The notes beneath the pieces were generated by a model. It had not been told where the DNA came from and made no database searches. It was given only the letters and a program-made list of their open reading frames with translations. The translations under genes and the position numbers were made by a program. DNA of 64,000 nt from Rhodoblastus sp963710275 (GTDB lineage: Bacteria; Pseudomonadota; Alphaproteobacteria; Rhizobiales; Beijerinckiaceae), in contig CAVPZS010000002.1 of assembly GCA_963710275.1 (NCBI GenBank), positions 62,001-126,000 of the forward strand, written 5' to 3'. Below are positions 43,685-54,966 of this stretch, one piece after another (position 1 is the stretch's first letter; every line of letters begins with the position of its first letter).

Positions 43685-45659
43685 TCACGCCGCCATCGCC
43701 GCCGCCGCGGCGATGCGCGGGGGAAGCGCGGCGAGCGGGTGCTCGAATTGGGCGCCGGCCTTGGTGTCGGTCACCCAGGCGATCCGCGCCGCAATCCGCG
43801 CGCCGTCGAGTTCGATCGAGATCGCATCGCCCTTGTTGAAGCCGGGATTGGCGCCCAGCCGGAAGCCGCTGAGGCTGATGTCGTCCAGCAGCGCCCTGTA
43901 GTTTCGGCCGGCATGGTCCACGGAGACCTCGACGCGCACGCTCTGGCGCAGCGCCCTGCGGCGTTCGGCCAGGTCGACCTTCATGGATTCGACGAAATCG
44001 CGCCATCGCCTCGGCGATGCGGGTGGCGTTTTGCGCCAGCTTTTCCGAGGCCGTGGCGACATCGGCCGCCTCGGCGTCGGTCTTGACCGCGACTTCCGTC
44101 ACCGTCCGGACATTGCCCGCCGCGGCCTCGCTGCGTTCGGCGGCAGCGGTCACATTGCCGGCGATTTCCTGGGTCGCCTCCTGCTGCTGCGACACGGCGT
44201 CGGCGATGGCCAGGGTCAATTCCCGGATCGACCCCATCTTGGCGTTGATGTCGCGAATCGCGCCGACCGCGGCCCCGGTCGCCGTCTGCACATGGACGAT
44301 CTGTTCGACGATTTCGTCCACCGCCCGGCCGGTCTGCTCGGAGAGGGCCTTGACCTCCCCGGCGACGACGGCGAACCCCCTGCCCGCCTCGCCGGCCCGC
44401 GCCGCCTCGATGGTCGCATTCAACGCCAGCAGGTTGGTGCGCCCGGAGATGGAGCGGATGAGCCCGAGAATGGCGTCGATCTGCTTCGAGGATTGCGCCA
44501 GCGCGATCATGTCGGCGTCGGTTCGCCCGGCGGCTTCAGCGGTCTCGTCGACGATTTCCCGCGCCCGGTTGGCCTGGTTGGCGATTTCGCTGATCGAGGC
44601 TTCGAGCTGCACCGTCGCGGCGGCCACGGCCTGCGAATTGCGCGCGGCGCCGACCGTCGCCTCGGCCGCATCCTGCGCCTCGGTCTTGACGCTGGCCGCG
44701 CCCTTGTTCAGCGAGTCCGAAGCCCGGCGCATCGCCGCCGTCTGTTCGCCCAGCTCCACCACAGAGCGCGAGACCGTCTCGTTGAATTCCTGCACCTCGC
44801 GCTGCAAATGCTCCTGTCGGAGTTGCTCCTCCTCGCGCGCGGTGCGCTCGGCGGCTGCAAGGCGGCGGCGATCGTGCTCGTTCCTGAGGAAGATCTCGTT
44901 GGCGCGGCTCATGTCGCCGATTTCGTCGCCGCGATCGAGATAGGGGACGTGCTCCGGCAGGTCGCCTGCGGCCATGCGGCCCATCGCTTCAGTAATGCCG
45001 CAGATCGGCGCGACGATGAATTTTTCGACGCCGACAAAGGCGGCAAAGGTCACCGCAAAGGCCGACAGCGCGAAGAAAGCCATGAAGATGGTCGCCCAAT
45101 GGTCCTGCTGCGCGGCGCTCGTCTCCCCCTCCGTAGTGAAGCGGCTGGTCGCCTCCACCAGTTCGTCGACCCTGGCGCGATGCTGCGCATAGATCCCGGA
45201 AAGGGCCTGCCAGGAGGCCGCGGCGCCCGCCTCGTCGCCATGCTCGATCTGCGGCAGGAGCTGCTCGAAGGTCTGCTTCCAGAAAGCCCTCGCCGGCGCG
45301 TCCACGCCGTTCAGCAGCAGATCGTGAATCCTGGCGTCGAGGTCTTGCCGCGCCCAGTACTCATGGCGGTCGTCATAATCCCGCCGCAACTGGACCAGCC
45401 GCTTCTCGTGGGCCTCGATCCCTGCGGGGTCGTGGACGGCGAGGGTCGCCTCCAGAAAAGCTTCGAGCAGATATTCCGGCGGCGGGAGGATGTCGGCGAC
45501 GAGGTCCTTGCCCTGGATCACCCGCTGATAGACGGGACCGCCGACCTTGAGCTTGCTGAAGCTGAAGAAGGAGGCGCCGGAATTCATCGCGCAGCCGAGA
45601 ATCATGGTGGCGGCGACAAGCTTGGCGGCAAGGTCGAGGCGAAGGTGGAAGCGGGCCAT
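43685..45659 (-). CDS. Methyl-accepting chemotaxis protein with C-terminal PilZ domain (one frame change)
   Basis: Helix 1 is LAAKLVAATMILGCAMNSGA, then comes a helical periplasmic sensor domain to about residue 185, then helix 2 (IFMAFFALSAFAVTFAAFVG). A HAMP domain follows (APICGITEAMGRMAAGDL). The signalling hairpin tip is NLLALNATIEAARAGEAGRG with FAVVAGEVKALSEQT. Past an extra base near 43990 a PilZ domain follows (ERRRALRQSVRVEV, DDISLSGFRLG), the c-di-GMP-binding type. Corrected length is 657 aa. Start ATG 45659. Confidence 0.9.
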
Positions 45660-45769
45660 GCGAAAAAACCTTTCTTGCCGCGCGGACGACGCCGGCGGCA
45701 GAGGCAATGCATGGAATCTAGACAGCGCCGCTTGCCCGAAGCTTGTATGCGGTCAGGCTCTTACAGCCG

Positions 45770-46513
45770 TCATTCGCCCTGGTCGTCGCCCGCCGCCTCA
45801 GGCATGTCCGCGGCGAAGGCCTCGTCCAGCGGCTCGTCGCCCAGCGGCTCCTCGTCCTCGGTCAGCGCCGAGTCGTCGCGCGGCTGCGGCACGCCGAAGC
45901 CCTTGGGCAGGCGCCCGTCGAACAGGCCCGCGCCCTTCAGCTCGTCGAGGCCCGGCAGGTCGGAAATCTGCTCCAGGCCGAAATGCAGCAGGAATTTTTC
46001 CGTCGTGCCGTAGGTCACCGGACGGCCCGGCGCGCGGCGGCGCCCGCGCAGCCGCACCCAGCCGGTTTCCAGCAGCACGTCCATCGTGCCCTTGGACAGG
46101 GCGACGCCGCGGATGTCCTCGACTTCCGCACGGGTCGCCGGCTGGTGATAGGCGACGATGGCGAGCGTTTCCAGCGCGGCGCGCGAAAGTTTCTTGGGCT
46201 CGGTCTTTTCCCGCTGCAGCACCCAGGCGAGGTCGGGCGCGGTGCGGAAGGTCCATTTCTTGCCGACCCGCGCCAGATTGACGCCGCGGGAAAAATAATC
46301 GGCCTTCAGGAAGGCGAGGGCGGCGGCGAGGTCGGCGCCTTCCGGCAGCCGCTTGAGCATCTCGTCTTCGCTCAGGGGTTCGGTGGCGGCGAAGATCAGC
46401 GCCTCGCAGATGCGCATGGTCTCGCGCTGCAAGGCGTCTGGTCTTGCGCGCTCGACATGATCCAGCGCGTCCTGCGCCTTGAGGTCGAACAGCGCCTCTT
46501 GTTCGTCAGCCAT
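45770..46513 (-). CDS. scpB: Segregation and condensation protein B
   Basis: 247 aa. The kleisin-interacting winged-helix protein of the SMC-ScpAB complex for chromosome compaction. Typical blocks: RICEALIFAATEPLSEDEML, LSRAALETLAIVAYHQPATR, EVEDIRGV and LLETGWVRLRGRRRAPGRPV with TYGTTEKFL. The acidic C-terminal tail (DDSALTEDEEPLGDEPLDEA) is longer than in most. It starts six bases after the scpA stop. Confidence 0.95.
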   Translation of the reverse strand: MADEQEALFDLKAQDALDHVERARPDALQRETMRICEALIFAATEPLSEDEMLKRLPEGADLAAALAFLKADYFSRGVNLARVGKKWTFRTAPDLAWVLQREKTEPKKLSRAALETLAIVAYHQPATRAEVEDIRGVALSKGTMDVLLETGWVRLRGRRRAPGRPVTYGTTEKFLLHFGLEQISDLPGLDELKGAGLFDGRLPKGFGVPQPRDDSALTEDEEPLGDEPLDEAFAADMPEAAGDDQGE

Positions 46514-46519
46514 GATGCT

Positions 46520-47340
46520 CTACTCCGCCGCCATCGCCGGCGGCGGCTCCTGCTTGCGCCGCAGGAACAAGGGCGCGAAGGCGCGATCCTGCCGCAGGTC
46601 GATCAACCCTTCCTTGACCATTTCCAGCGAGGCCGAAAAGGTCGAGGCGCGGACGGTGCGCGCCTGCGCCGGCGCGGCGACCCAGCTGATCAGATAATCA
46701 TCCATCGCCGTCCATTCCAAGGTCATGCCGAGGATGCGCTCCAGCGCCTCGCGCGCCTCGGCCAGCGACCACACCTGCCGGGTCCGCACCGAGACCATCG
46801 ACAGCGCCTGCTTCTGCCGCTGCCGCGCATAGGCGCTCAAAAGATCGTAGAGACTGGCCCGATAGACCGGCGCATTGACGATATCCAGGCCTTCCGGCGC
46901 GCCCCGCACAAAAATGTCGCGGTCGAGCTGAGGACGGCGCATCAGCTTGTCCGCCGCCGCGCGGATCGCCTGCAGCCGGCGCAGGCGCCGGGCGAGGCTT
47001 TCGGCGAGATCGGCGGCGTCCGGCTCCTCGCCCTTGGGCGGCGCGGGCAGCAGCAGGCGCGATTTCAGATAGGCCAGCCAGGCCGCCATCACCAGATAGT
47101 CGGCGGCGAGCTCCAGCCGCACGCGCCGCGCCGCTTCGACAAATTCGAGATATTGCTCGGCCAGCGCCAGGACGGAGATTTTGGCGAGATCGACCTTCTG
47201 CCGCCGCGCCAGTTCGAGCAACAGGTCCAGCGGGCCTTCGTAGCCATCGATGTCGACGCGAAAATCCAGTTCGCCCCAATCCCTTCGAATTCGGCGTCCT
47301 GCTGCGATTGCGTGGCCTCGGCGCTGTCCAGCTTCTCCAT
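46520..47340 (-). CDS. scpA: Segregation and condensation protein A (one frame change near the start)
   Basis: The kleisin subunit of SMC-ScpAB. The core motif is FRVDIDGYEGPLDLLLELAR with RQKVDLAKISVLALAEQYLE. The C-terminal winged helix is VKEGLIDLRQDRAFAPLFLR. The natural N-terminus is probably MEKLDSAEATQSQQDAEFEG (ATG 47340), which lies in another frame and meets the core near 47285 by one missing base, giving 273 aa. The open frame upstream (to 47380) is less family-like. Confidence 0.93.
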
Positions 47341-47395
47341 CCCCCTTGTCCCAATTCTCCCGCATCTTGCGAATCAGCAAGATAGGGTGGAAGAA

Positions 47396-48427
47396 TCAGG
47401 CCAAAGCCGCAAGAGCCGAAACGAGTTCCGCCCGCGCGTCCACAGGATCGAAGGGCGCCGCCTGCGCTGCAAGCCTGCGCGACCTGGGCGCGCGCCCGCT
47501 CCACACGCTCCAGCGCCGGGCCGGAAAGCAGCGGCGCGGCATGGGCCACGGCGCCAGCCTCGCCCAGATCGCCATTGCAATGCAGGGCCAGATCGACGCC
47601 CGGCCGCGAAAGCGCGCGCGCGGCGCGGTCGAAAAAGCTCGCCGCCCAGCGCCTTCATCGACAGGTCGTCACTCATCAGCAGGCCGTCGAAGCCGATTTC
47701 GCCGCGAATGACGCCGCTCGACCACGGCGCGCGAATGCGTGCCTGGATGCTAGCGGATCGAGCGCGTCATAGACCACATGCGCGGTCATGGCCGCGGGCA
47801 GGTCGGCATTGGCCCGGAAAGGCGCGAAATCCTGCGGCAAGCTCTTCGCGCGACGCCTTGACGCACCGGCAATTCCAGATGGCTGTCGGCAAGCGCGCGG
47901 CCATGGCCGGGAATATGCTTCATCACCGGCATGACGCCGCCGGCCATCAGGCCCAGAGCGGCGGCGCGCCCCAGCCGCGCCACGTCGGCGGGGTTGTCGG
48001 CATAGGCGCGGTCGCCGATGATCTTGTGCGCGATGGCGGCGTGGGGACGTCGAGCACCGGCAGGCAATCGACGTCGATGCCCGACGGCCGCAGGTCTTCG
48101 GCGATCAGCCGGGCCGACGAGCGCCGCCAGCTTTTCGTCTCGTCTTCGGCCGCCGGATTTGCCCGAAGGCCGCGGCGGGCGGATAGGCCGGCCAATGCGG
48201 GCGCGGCGAGGCGCTGCACCCGGCCGCCTTCCTGGTCGACCAGCACGGCGGCGTCTTCGCCGAGCAGGTCGCGGAAGATGTCGGTCAGCGCCCGCACCTG
48301 GTCCGGCGAGGTCGATATTGCGCTGGAACAGGATCAGGCCCCAGGGCCGCGCCTCGCGGAAGAAGGCGCGCTCGTCTGTGCTGAGCTCAAACCCGGCGCA
48401 TCCTGCGATAAAGGCCTTGAAGCTCAT
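47396..48427 (-). CDS. nagZ: Beta-N-acetylhexosaminidase NagZ (several frame changes)
   Basis: Removes N-acetylglucosamine from muropeptides in cell-wall recycling (GH3). Visible pieces in order: MSFKAFIAGCAGFELSTDER and PWGLILFQRNI; AAVLVDQEGGRVQRL; LPVLDVP; IGDRAYADNPADVARLGRA; MPVMKHIPGHGRALADSHLE with the KH(I/F)PGHG catalytic-loop motif; MSDDLSMKALGG; ending FDPVDARAELVSALAALA. At least five frame changes cancel to zero net. 343 codons match the family length. Confidence 0.9.
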
Positions 48428-48446
48428 GCCGCAGTCGATTCCAGCA

Positions 48447-49845
48447 TCAGTTTTTCGCGACGAAGCATGAACCGCCCTGCCCCTTGATCGCCGTGCACAT
48501 TTCCTTGGCGACGTCTTCGCTCAGATGGCCGACGCGGACGCGATAGATGGTCGTTTCGCCCTTCTTGCCCTCGACGAAAGTGGCGTGATGGCCCTTCAAG
48601 GCGCTGGCAAATTTGGCAGCTGAGCGTATTGGCCTTGGCGCGCGCGTCCGCTTCGACGGGCGAACTGGCGAGCTGCACGAAATAGACGCCGGTCGCCGCC
48701 GGCGATTTCCGGCTCGGCTGACGGCCGGCGATTTGACGGCGCAGGCTTCGCCGGGCTTCGCCGCAGGCTTGGGCTCGCCTGCGGCCGGCGCGCTGAGCGC
48801 TTCGTCGTCGTGGCGGCGCGGTCGGCCGACTTGGCCGCGGCCGCCTTGCCGGCTCGCGTCGTCGGCCGCCGATGCGGCGGGGACGGCATGCCGGCCATGC
48901 TCGGCAGGCCGCGCGCCAGTTGCGGCGCGCGGCGGCGCGTTATGGATCACGCTGCCATCGGCGCGCACCGAAACGGTCTTGACCTTCTTCGGCGTCGGGA
49001 AAGGCGCATCCTGCGAGCGCCGGCGCGGCGGCGGCCGGGGCCGGAGCGTCGGGCACGCCGGGGACGCCGACGACGCGGGCGGACTTGACGGCCGCGCCGA
49101 GATCGGCCGGTTGTTCTTCGCTGCCGACGACTTTGGCGCCGGCGGCGTTGTCGTTGCGGTTGAACAGCGCCTGGCTATTGTCCGTAGCGGAATTCTCGGC
49201 CTGTTCCGGCTTGACTTCGCGCCGGGTCGGTGTCGGCCTGGATGGTCACGACCTCATGCCCGCCCGCCTGGCTGCGCATTGCCAGCGTGCCGGCGATGCG
49301 CGGCGACGCCGACCGCGATGACCGCGAACATGACGAGCGCAATCCTTGCGCCGGCCGCCGGAGCGGCAGGAGCGGCCGGCATGCCCGTGGCTTCGTCGTT
49401 CCAGGCCAGCGCCTGCTGGCCATGCGGCGCGGCGCCAGGTCCAGTTCGGCTCGGCCTCGTCGTAGGGCAGCGGCTCGGCGGCGAACTGGCTCGCCTCGCC
49501 GCGGGGATCGTAATGATCCCTCGAGAAATCGTGAGCCTGGGAATGCTGGCCGCTAGGAGGCGTCATCTTCGAAATAGGGCTCGTGCGGCGCCTGCAGCGT
49601 CGGGCGCGCGGCTGGCCGGCTCGTGATGGATGTCGGCGATCGCCGCCTGGGCGCGGAACAAAGCCTCGAAAGGGTCTTGGCCGCGGCCTTCGCCGCCGAC
49701 CAGACGCGCGAGCTCGGCGAGCGGATCGGGCGCCGGTGGGGCTCTGCTCGGGCCTCGATTGCGGACCCGGCGCAGCGGCGCGCAGGCGACGTTCGAACTC
49801 GTCCAGATCGATGTCGGGACGAAACTTGGCGGCAAACTCACCCAT
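48447..49845 (-). CDS. SPOR-domain protein (several frame changes)
   Basis: The N-terminus MGEFAAKFRPDIDLDEFERR is clear, followed by a low-complexity Pro/Ala/acidic region. A single membrane span comes next (region about 49310-49360, reconstructed ARIALVMFAVIAVG). A Lys/Ala/Pro-rich linker leads to a C-terminal SPOR domain ending YRVRVGHLSEDVAKEMCTAI with KGQGGSCFVAKN. SPOR domains bind denuded peptidoglycan, usually at division septa. The middle is disrupted by many frame changes; estimated length is about 465 aa. The argS-SPOR-nagZ position is typical. Confidence 0.8.
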
Positions 49846-49916
49846 GGCGCACCCTCACATCACGCAAAGCGCCGGAAAGAGATGACCTACCACAAGGGAC
49901 GGTCGCGCGAAAAACC

Positions 49917-51707
49917 TCAGCGCATCTCTTTCGGCGCATTCACACCTAAAACCGACAATCCGGACGCCAGCACAGTCATTAACCCCGTCACAAGGGCCAG
50001 CCTGGCGCAGGTCAAATCTCTACTATCTTGATTAACAAAGCGTAATTGTGGCTGATCTTTGCCGCGATTCCAGTGGGAATGAAAAAGCGACGCCAATTCA
50101 TGCAGGTAAAAGGCCAGACGATGCGGCTCATGCGCCGTTGCTGCGCTTTCGATAACGCGAGGATATTGCGCCAGATATTTGACCAGGCCCATTTCGCTTT
50201 CGTCCGACAGCAACGTCAGGTCCGGCCGCCGCCAGCACTCTGTCCAGACAAGATCCATGATCCGGGAACGCCGCGAGCGCCTGACGCAAGACGGAATGCG
50301 CGCGGGCATGGGCATATTGAACATAGAAGACAGGATTGTCTTTCGACTGTTCGATCACTTTCGCGAGATCGAATTCCAGCGGCGCGTCATTCTTGCGATA
50401 AAGCATCATGAAGCGCACGGCGTCGACGCCGACCTCGTCCACCACTTCGCGCAAGGTGACGAAGTCGCCGGACCTTTTCGACATTTTCACCGGCTCGCCG
50501 TCGCGCATCAGCTTGACCATCTGGCACAGCTTGACGTCGAGCGCGCATTTCCCGTCGCGACAGGGCCTCGACGGCGGCGCCCATGCGCTTGACATAGCCG
50601 CCGTGATCGGCGCCCCAGACGTCGACCAGCACGTCATAGCCGCCCTCGATCTTCTTGCGGTGATAGGCGATGTCGGAAGCGAAATAGGTGAAGGCGCCGT
50701 CGGATTTCTTCAAGGGACGGTCGACGTCGTCGCCGAAATCCGTCGATCTGAACAGGGTCTGCTCGCGATCCTCCCAATCCTCGGGCAATTGGCCCTTGGG
50801 CGGCGGCAGCCGTCCCTCATAGACCAGGCCTTTCGCGCGCAAATCGGCGATCGCCACGTCGACGTCGGAGAGGCCGTTGCGCTTCACATGCAGCGAGCGC
50901 TCGGAGAAGAACACTTCATGGGTGATGTTGAGCGCGGCGAGATCGTCGCGGATCATCGCCATCATCGCGTCGATCGCGGCGTCGCGCACCGGCGGCGAGC
51001 CATTCGCGCTTCCGGCTGTCCGAGCAGCGGACGCCGAATTGCTTCGCCAGCGCCTCGCCGACCGGCTTCAGGTAATCGCCGGGATAAAGCCCTTCGGGAA
51101 TGCGTCGATCGTCTCGCCCAGCGCCTCGCGGTAGCGCAGATAGGCCGAGCGCGCGAGCACGTCGACCTGGGCGCCGGCGTCATTGATGTAATATTCGCGC
51201 GTCACCTCGCGAGCCCGCGAATTCCAGCAGCCCGGCCAGGGCGTCGCCGAACACCGCGCCGCGCCCGTGGCCGACATGCATCGGGCCGGTCGGATTGGCC
51301 GAGACATATTCGACATTGACCTTTTGCGCCGCGACGCGGCCGCGCGGCGCCGCGGCCGAAATCGGCGCCCTCGGCCAGCACGACCCGCAGAAGGTCGGCG
51401 AAGACGCGCGGCTTCAGGCGGATATTGAGGAAGCCCGGCCCCGCCACCTCGGCGTTCTCGACGTCCGGCCTCCTGGGTCAGCTCAAAGGCCAGTTCCGTG
51501 GCGAGCTGGCGCGGATTGGCGAAGAAGGCCTTGGCGTCCTTGGCGAAGACCATGGCGGCGTTGCAGGCGAGATCGCCCATGCCGGCGTCGCGCGGCGGCT
51601 CGACGACGAAGCGCGCCGGCGTCGAGATCTTGCGGCAGGCGCCCTTCCTTGCCGAACCGGTCGAGAATGGCGGCGATGCGGGCATGGAATTCGGCGTAAA
51701 TGTTCAT
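49917..51707 (-). CDS. argS: Arginyl-tRNA synthetase (many frame changes)
   Basis: The N-terminus is MNIYAEFHARIAAILDRFGK. The HIGH-like motif is in NPTGPMHVGHGRGAVFGD (about 51240-51300), then TREYYINDAGAQVDVLARSA. DVWGADHGGYVKRMGAAVEA and GEPVKMSKRSGDFVTLREVV follow. The C-terminal anticodon-binding DALR domain ends LALVTGLMTVLASGLSVLGV. At least six indels scatter through the gene, but the net frame is zero and 596 codons match the family. An essential single-copy enzyme should not be broken, so errors in the sequence are likely. Confidence 0.94.
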
Positions 51708-51982
51708 TGCGCAATTGGTCGTCTGGCTTGCCCGGTCGACTGGCTTGCTGATCCTCTGGCTTGCGCCGGGCTAACGCAAATCGCCGGCGCCGTCAAAGGA
51801 TCCACGCGCAGCCCTGCCGCGGAGGTCACATCCTTTTCATGAGGGAACCTTGGCCCCGGCCCTGCATTTTTCCCCTGCGGGTCACCATCTCGAAGCTGAG
51901 CGTCCGGTAATCGTCCGGCAAGGAATTGCGCGCAGCCTTCATCTTCCGCAAGCGCGCGCATGCTATCTGGCAAGGACTGGCC
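51708..51982. other. Divergent intergenic region argS / patatin
   Basis: 275 bases between divergent starts, expected to hold both promoters. No supported gene and no clear boxes. Confidence 0.3.
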
Positions 51983-53036
51983 ATGTTCGGAATGAACTGG
52001 AAGACCTTCGAGCGTCCCGTCGACTCGCTTTCCGCCGCCAGCGACGGCGGCCCGAAGCTCAGCCGCGCCGCCGCGGCGTCCACGCATCGGCCTGGCGCTG
52101 GGCGCCGGCGCGGCGCGCGGCTGGTCGCATATCGGCGTGCTGCAGGAGCTGGAGGCGCGGCGCATTCCCGATCGACGTGATCGCCGGCGCCTCGATCGGC
52201 GCGGTGGTCGGCGGCTGTTATGCCGGCGGCCGGCTGTCGGCGCTGGAGGCTTTTGCGCGCTCGCTGACCAAGCGGCGGGTTTTTTCACTGATGGACGTGT
52301 CCTTTTCCGGCGTCGGCGTGCTCAGCGGCGGCAAGTTGCGCGACGAACTGGCGCGCGAACTTGTCGGGCATGCGCGATCGAAAACCTGCCGCTCGCCTTC
52401 GGCGCCGTGGCGACCGAGATCGGCTCGGGCCACGAGGTCTGGCTGCGGCGCGGCGACCTGGTGCAGGCGATCCGCGCCTCCTACGCCATGCCCGGCATTT
52501 TCGAGCCGTTGCGCATCGACAACCGCTGGCTGTTCGACGGCGCGCTGGTCAATCCGGTGCCGGTGACGCTATGCCGCGCCATGGGCGCGGAACTGGTCAT
52601 CGCGGTCAATCTTGTCGGCGACACCGCCTATCGCGGGGCGCTGATCACCGACAGTTCGCTTCCCTCGGTCGAGGCGCCGGGGGACGCCGATGCGGGCGAG
52701 ACCGCCGCCAGCGAAGCCCGGCAATTGCGCCGGCAATTCGGGCGCGGCGCGGACGGAGCGCCGGGCATAGCCGCCGCCATGCTCGACGCCTTCAACATCA
52801 CCCAGGACCGCATCGCCCGCTCGCGCCTGGCGGGCGACCCGCCGGACGTGCTGATCAACGCGCGGCTGTCGAAGATCGGCCTGTTCGAATTCCACCGCGC
52901 CGACGAATTGATCGCCATCGGCCGCGAGGCCGCGCGCCGCGCCCTGAACGAGATCGCCGAGGTCGCGGCGCATCGAAGCGCAGCTTCACGGCCAGGTTCC
53001 CGCCTGAGGGCCGGAACAGCGACGGCTGCGCCCTAA
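51983..53036 (+). CDS. Patatin-like phospholipase, RssA-type (several frame changes)
   Basis: MFGMNWKTFERPVDSLSAAS is followed by the glycine-rich oxyanion segment (reconstructed GLALGAGAARGWSHIGVLQE). The nucleophile is in GASIGAVVGGCYA (GxSxG) and the catalytic Asp in FDGALVNPVP. The C-terminus includes DAFNITQDRIARSRLAGDPP. Four indels are apparent at about 52085, 52160, 52370 and nearby; estimated length is 350 aa. Expected to be a cytoplasmic serine lipase/esterase. Converges with the ABM gene with a 4-base overlap. Confidence 0.87.
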
Positions 53037-53335
53037 TGCGGCAGCTTGTCGGCGATGATTTCCATGCGCTGGATTTCGGGCTTGTTGGCGAAGAGCTGCG
53101 GCGCCTTGGCCATCAGCTGTTCCGCGACCTTGCCCTGCAGATGGGCGTCGCGGCCATGCTCATCGGCGAAGACATCGAAGATCCCGAAAGTGCGCGGCCC
53201 CATCTTGATGGCGAACCAGGCGGTGGTCTCCGGCTCCTTCTCCACCAGATGCTGCGCGCCCGACAGGAAGGCCGCGACCTCCTGCTCCTTGCCGGGACGC
53301 GCTTCGAGCTGGGCGTAAAGCGCGAGCTTGGTCAT
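53033..53335 (-). CDS. Antibiotic-biosynthesis-monooxygenase (ABM) fold protein, 100 aa
   Basis: Start ATG 53335 (MTKLALYAQLEARPGKEQEV) with GGAGGAAG upstream. It has the dimeric ferredoxin-like fold of the ABM/YgiN group: EVAAFLSGAQHLVEKEPETT, FGIFDVFADEHGRDAHLQGK, and a short C-terminal strand. Members act as quinol monooxygenases or small-molecule-binding proteins without cofactors. The substrate is unknown. Intact. Confidence 0.88.
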   Translation of the reverse strand: MTKLALYAQLEARPGKEQEVAAFLSGAQHLVEKEPETTAWFAIKMGPRTFGIFDVFADEHGRDAHLQGKVAEQLMAKAPQLFANKPEIQRMEIIADKLPH

Positions 53336-53525
53336 CTCTTCCTCCGTCGTTCGCCATGCCCCCCGAAGGCTGCGGATGATGAGCGACCTGCGCTGCGGGC
53401 GCAACCCGCCTCCCGAAAATGTGTTTGCGGGATCAGCCTGTTGCGCGCGAAAGCCTTCCGCGCCTCAAAAGACGCAGAAGACTGTCTCCGCAAGCAGAAG
53501 GGTGTGAGCGCGCCGCCGGAGGTTG

Positions 53526-53957
53526 TCAGGCGCTGGCGATATACTCGCGAAGCGCCTTGTGCTCGGATTCGATCATCTCCAGGCGATGCTTGACGACGTC
53601 GCCGATGGAGACGAGGCCCGAGAGCCGCCCGTTCTCGATGACCGGCAGATGGCGGAAACGCCCCGACGTCATCTGCTCCATCACGTGGTCGATCGCCTCT
53701 TCCATCCGGGTGGTCACGACCTTGCTGGTCATGTGCTTGGAGACGGTTCCTGCAACGCGCCGGGTCCGTGGCGGCCAACCGCCCGGACGATGTCGCGCTC
53801 GGACAAGATGCCCAGAACTTCGCCGTCGCCTCCCGTCACGATCACGGCGCCTATGCCTTTTTCGGCAAGCGTGCCGGCGATTTCCTGCAGTGTGCGATGG
53901 GGTTGCGTGGTGGTCACATCGTGACCCTTGACAGCGATGATCCTAGGCAACAGTCAT
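53526..53957 (-). CDS. Tandem CBS-domain protein (two frame changes)
   Basis: Two CBS domains that typically sense adenine nucleotides. The start is probably ATG 53957 (MTVAR-IIAVKGHDVTT), with one extra base near 53945. CBS1 contains IGAVIVTGGDGEVLGILSER with DIVRAVGRHGP. After a second change near 53745, CBS2 follows (MTSKVVTT, GRFRHLPVIENGRLSGLVSI, GDVVKHR). The net frame is zero and 143 aa is the usual size for this rhizobial two-CBS family. A stand-alone regulator with unknown partner. Confidence 0.88.
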
Positions 53958-54030
53958 GGGGGCTCCTCCATTCCAACGCGGGCGCTTTATGGAACGCGGC
54001 GCCTAACGGCTCCGTTCCTGCCCGTCATTT

Positions 54031-54080
54031 GAGCATATCCCCGAAAAGTCCAGACTTTTCGGACGAGAATACGCATTTAA
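54031..54080. repeat. Rhizobial REP-like palindrome
   Basis: CCGAAAAGTC-CA-GACTTTTCGG (54041-54062) is a perfect 10-bp stem inside GAGCATATCC...GAATACGCATTTAAAC. A shorter relative with the same borders (GCATATTCCCGAA...GAATACGCGTTTAAAC) is at 33589-33617. It lies after the rhomboid gene and may also act as its transcript end. Confidence 0.55.
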
Positions 54081-54179
54081 ACAAGACGATGGAGCATTCT
54101 TCCAATTCCGCGAAACGGCAGATGCTCCAGCGGTGAGGATGCGCCCGTTCGGGCGGGAGCGCAAGCGAGCCGCGCTGGG

Positions 54180-54966
54180 TCAGGCCTTGCGTCTTTGGTC
54201 GAACAACGGCGCCAGCAAAATGCCGACGAGAAAGCCGCCGATATGGGCCTCCCAGGCGACCGGCGCATTGGTCATGCCGAGACCCTGGCCGCCGAGGCCG
54301 ATCAGCAGGTTCGAGGCGAACCAGAAGCCGATGAAGGCCAGGGTCTGGCGATTGGCCATGATCTCCCGAGGTCGGCGAGCTTCGGCGCCTCCGCCGGCGC
54401 GCCGGCATAGGTTTCGTCGCGGCAAAGGCGCCCGGCTGGAACACGAAGCGCGCCGCCGCGCCCATATAGGCGGAAATGGCGGCCGAGGCGCCGACCATGG
54501 GCGCGAGTTCGGTCAGATGGAAGCCAAGATAGAAGAAGGCGCCGCCGATCGCGCCGAGCGCGCCGAGCAGCAGGAAAAATGCGCGTTCCGAAACGGCGCG
54601 CCACCGGCGAGCCGAAGGCGGCGAGCCAGACGCCGTTGAAGATCAGATGCGTCCAGTCGCCATGCAGGAAGGCGTAGCTCAAAGGCGTCAGCCACAGGCC
54701 GCGGGGCGACCCGTAGGTGAGGAAAAACTGGCCGATCTCGCCCTGCTCCGCCGAGCCCGTCGCCACCTTGGTCAGATGGTCGAGCACGGCGCGCTGGTCG
54801 AGGAGAAAGCCGAACCGCGCGGGGATGAAGCGTATTGCGCGACGAGCTGGAGTTCGGCCTCCGGCGGCAGCCAGACGCGGACCGCATGGACCAGGGTCAA
54901 GACCGCCAGCAGCAGCAGGACCACGCCGGGAATGTTGAAGATCGGCTCGCGGATTCGCTCGCGCAT
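54180..54966 (-). CDS. Rhomboid-family intramembrane protease (several frame changes)
   Basis: Helix 1 is IPGVVLLLLAVLTLVHAVRV. The long loop contains LTYGSPRGLWLTPLSYAFLH, then HLIFNGVWLAAFG (His/Asn of the oxyanion site). The catalytic Ser is in MVGASAAISAYMGAAARFVF, an Ala-for-Gly variant of the usual GxSG. The catalytic His is in AHIGGFLVGILLAPLFD. Frame changes occur near 54840, 54585 and 54375-54420; estimated length is 261 aa. Cuts single-pass membrane proteins; the substrate is unknown. Confidence 0.85.
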
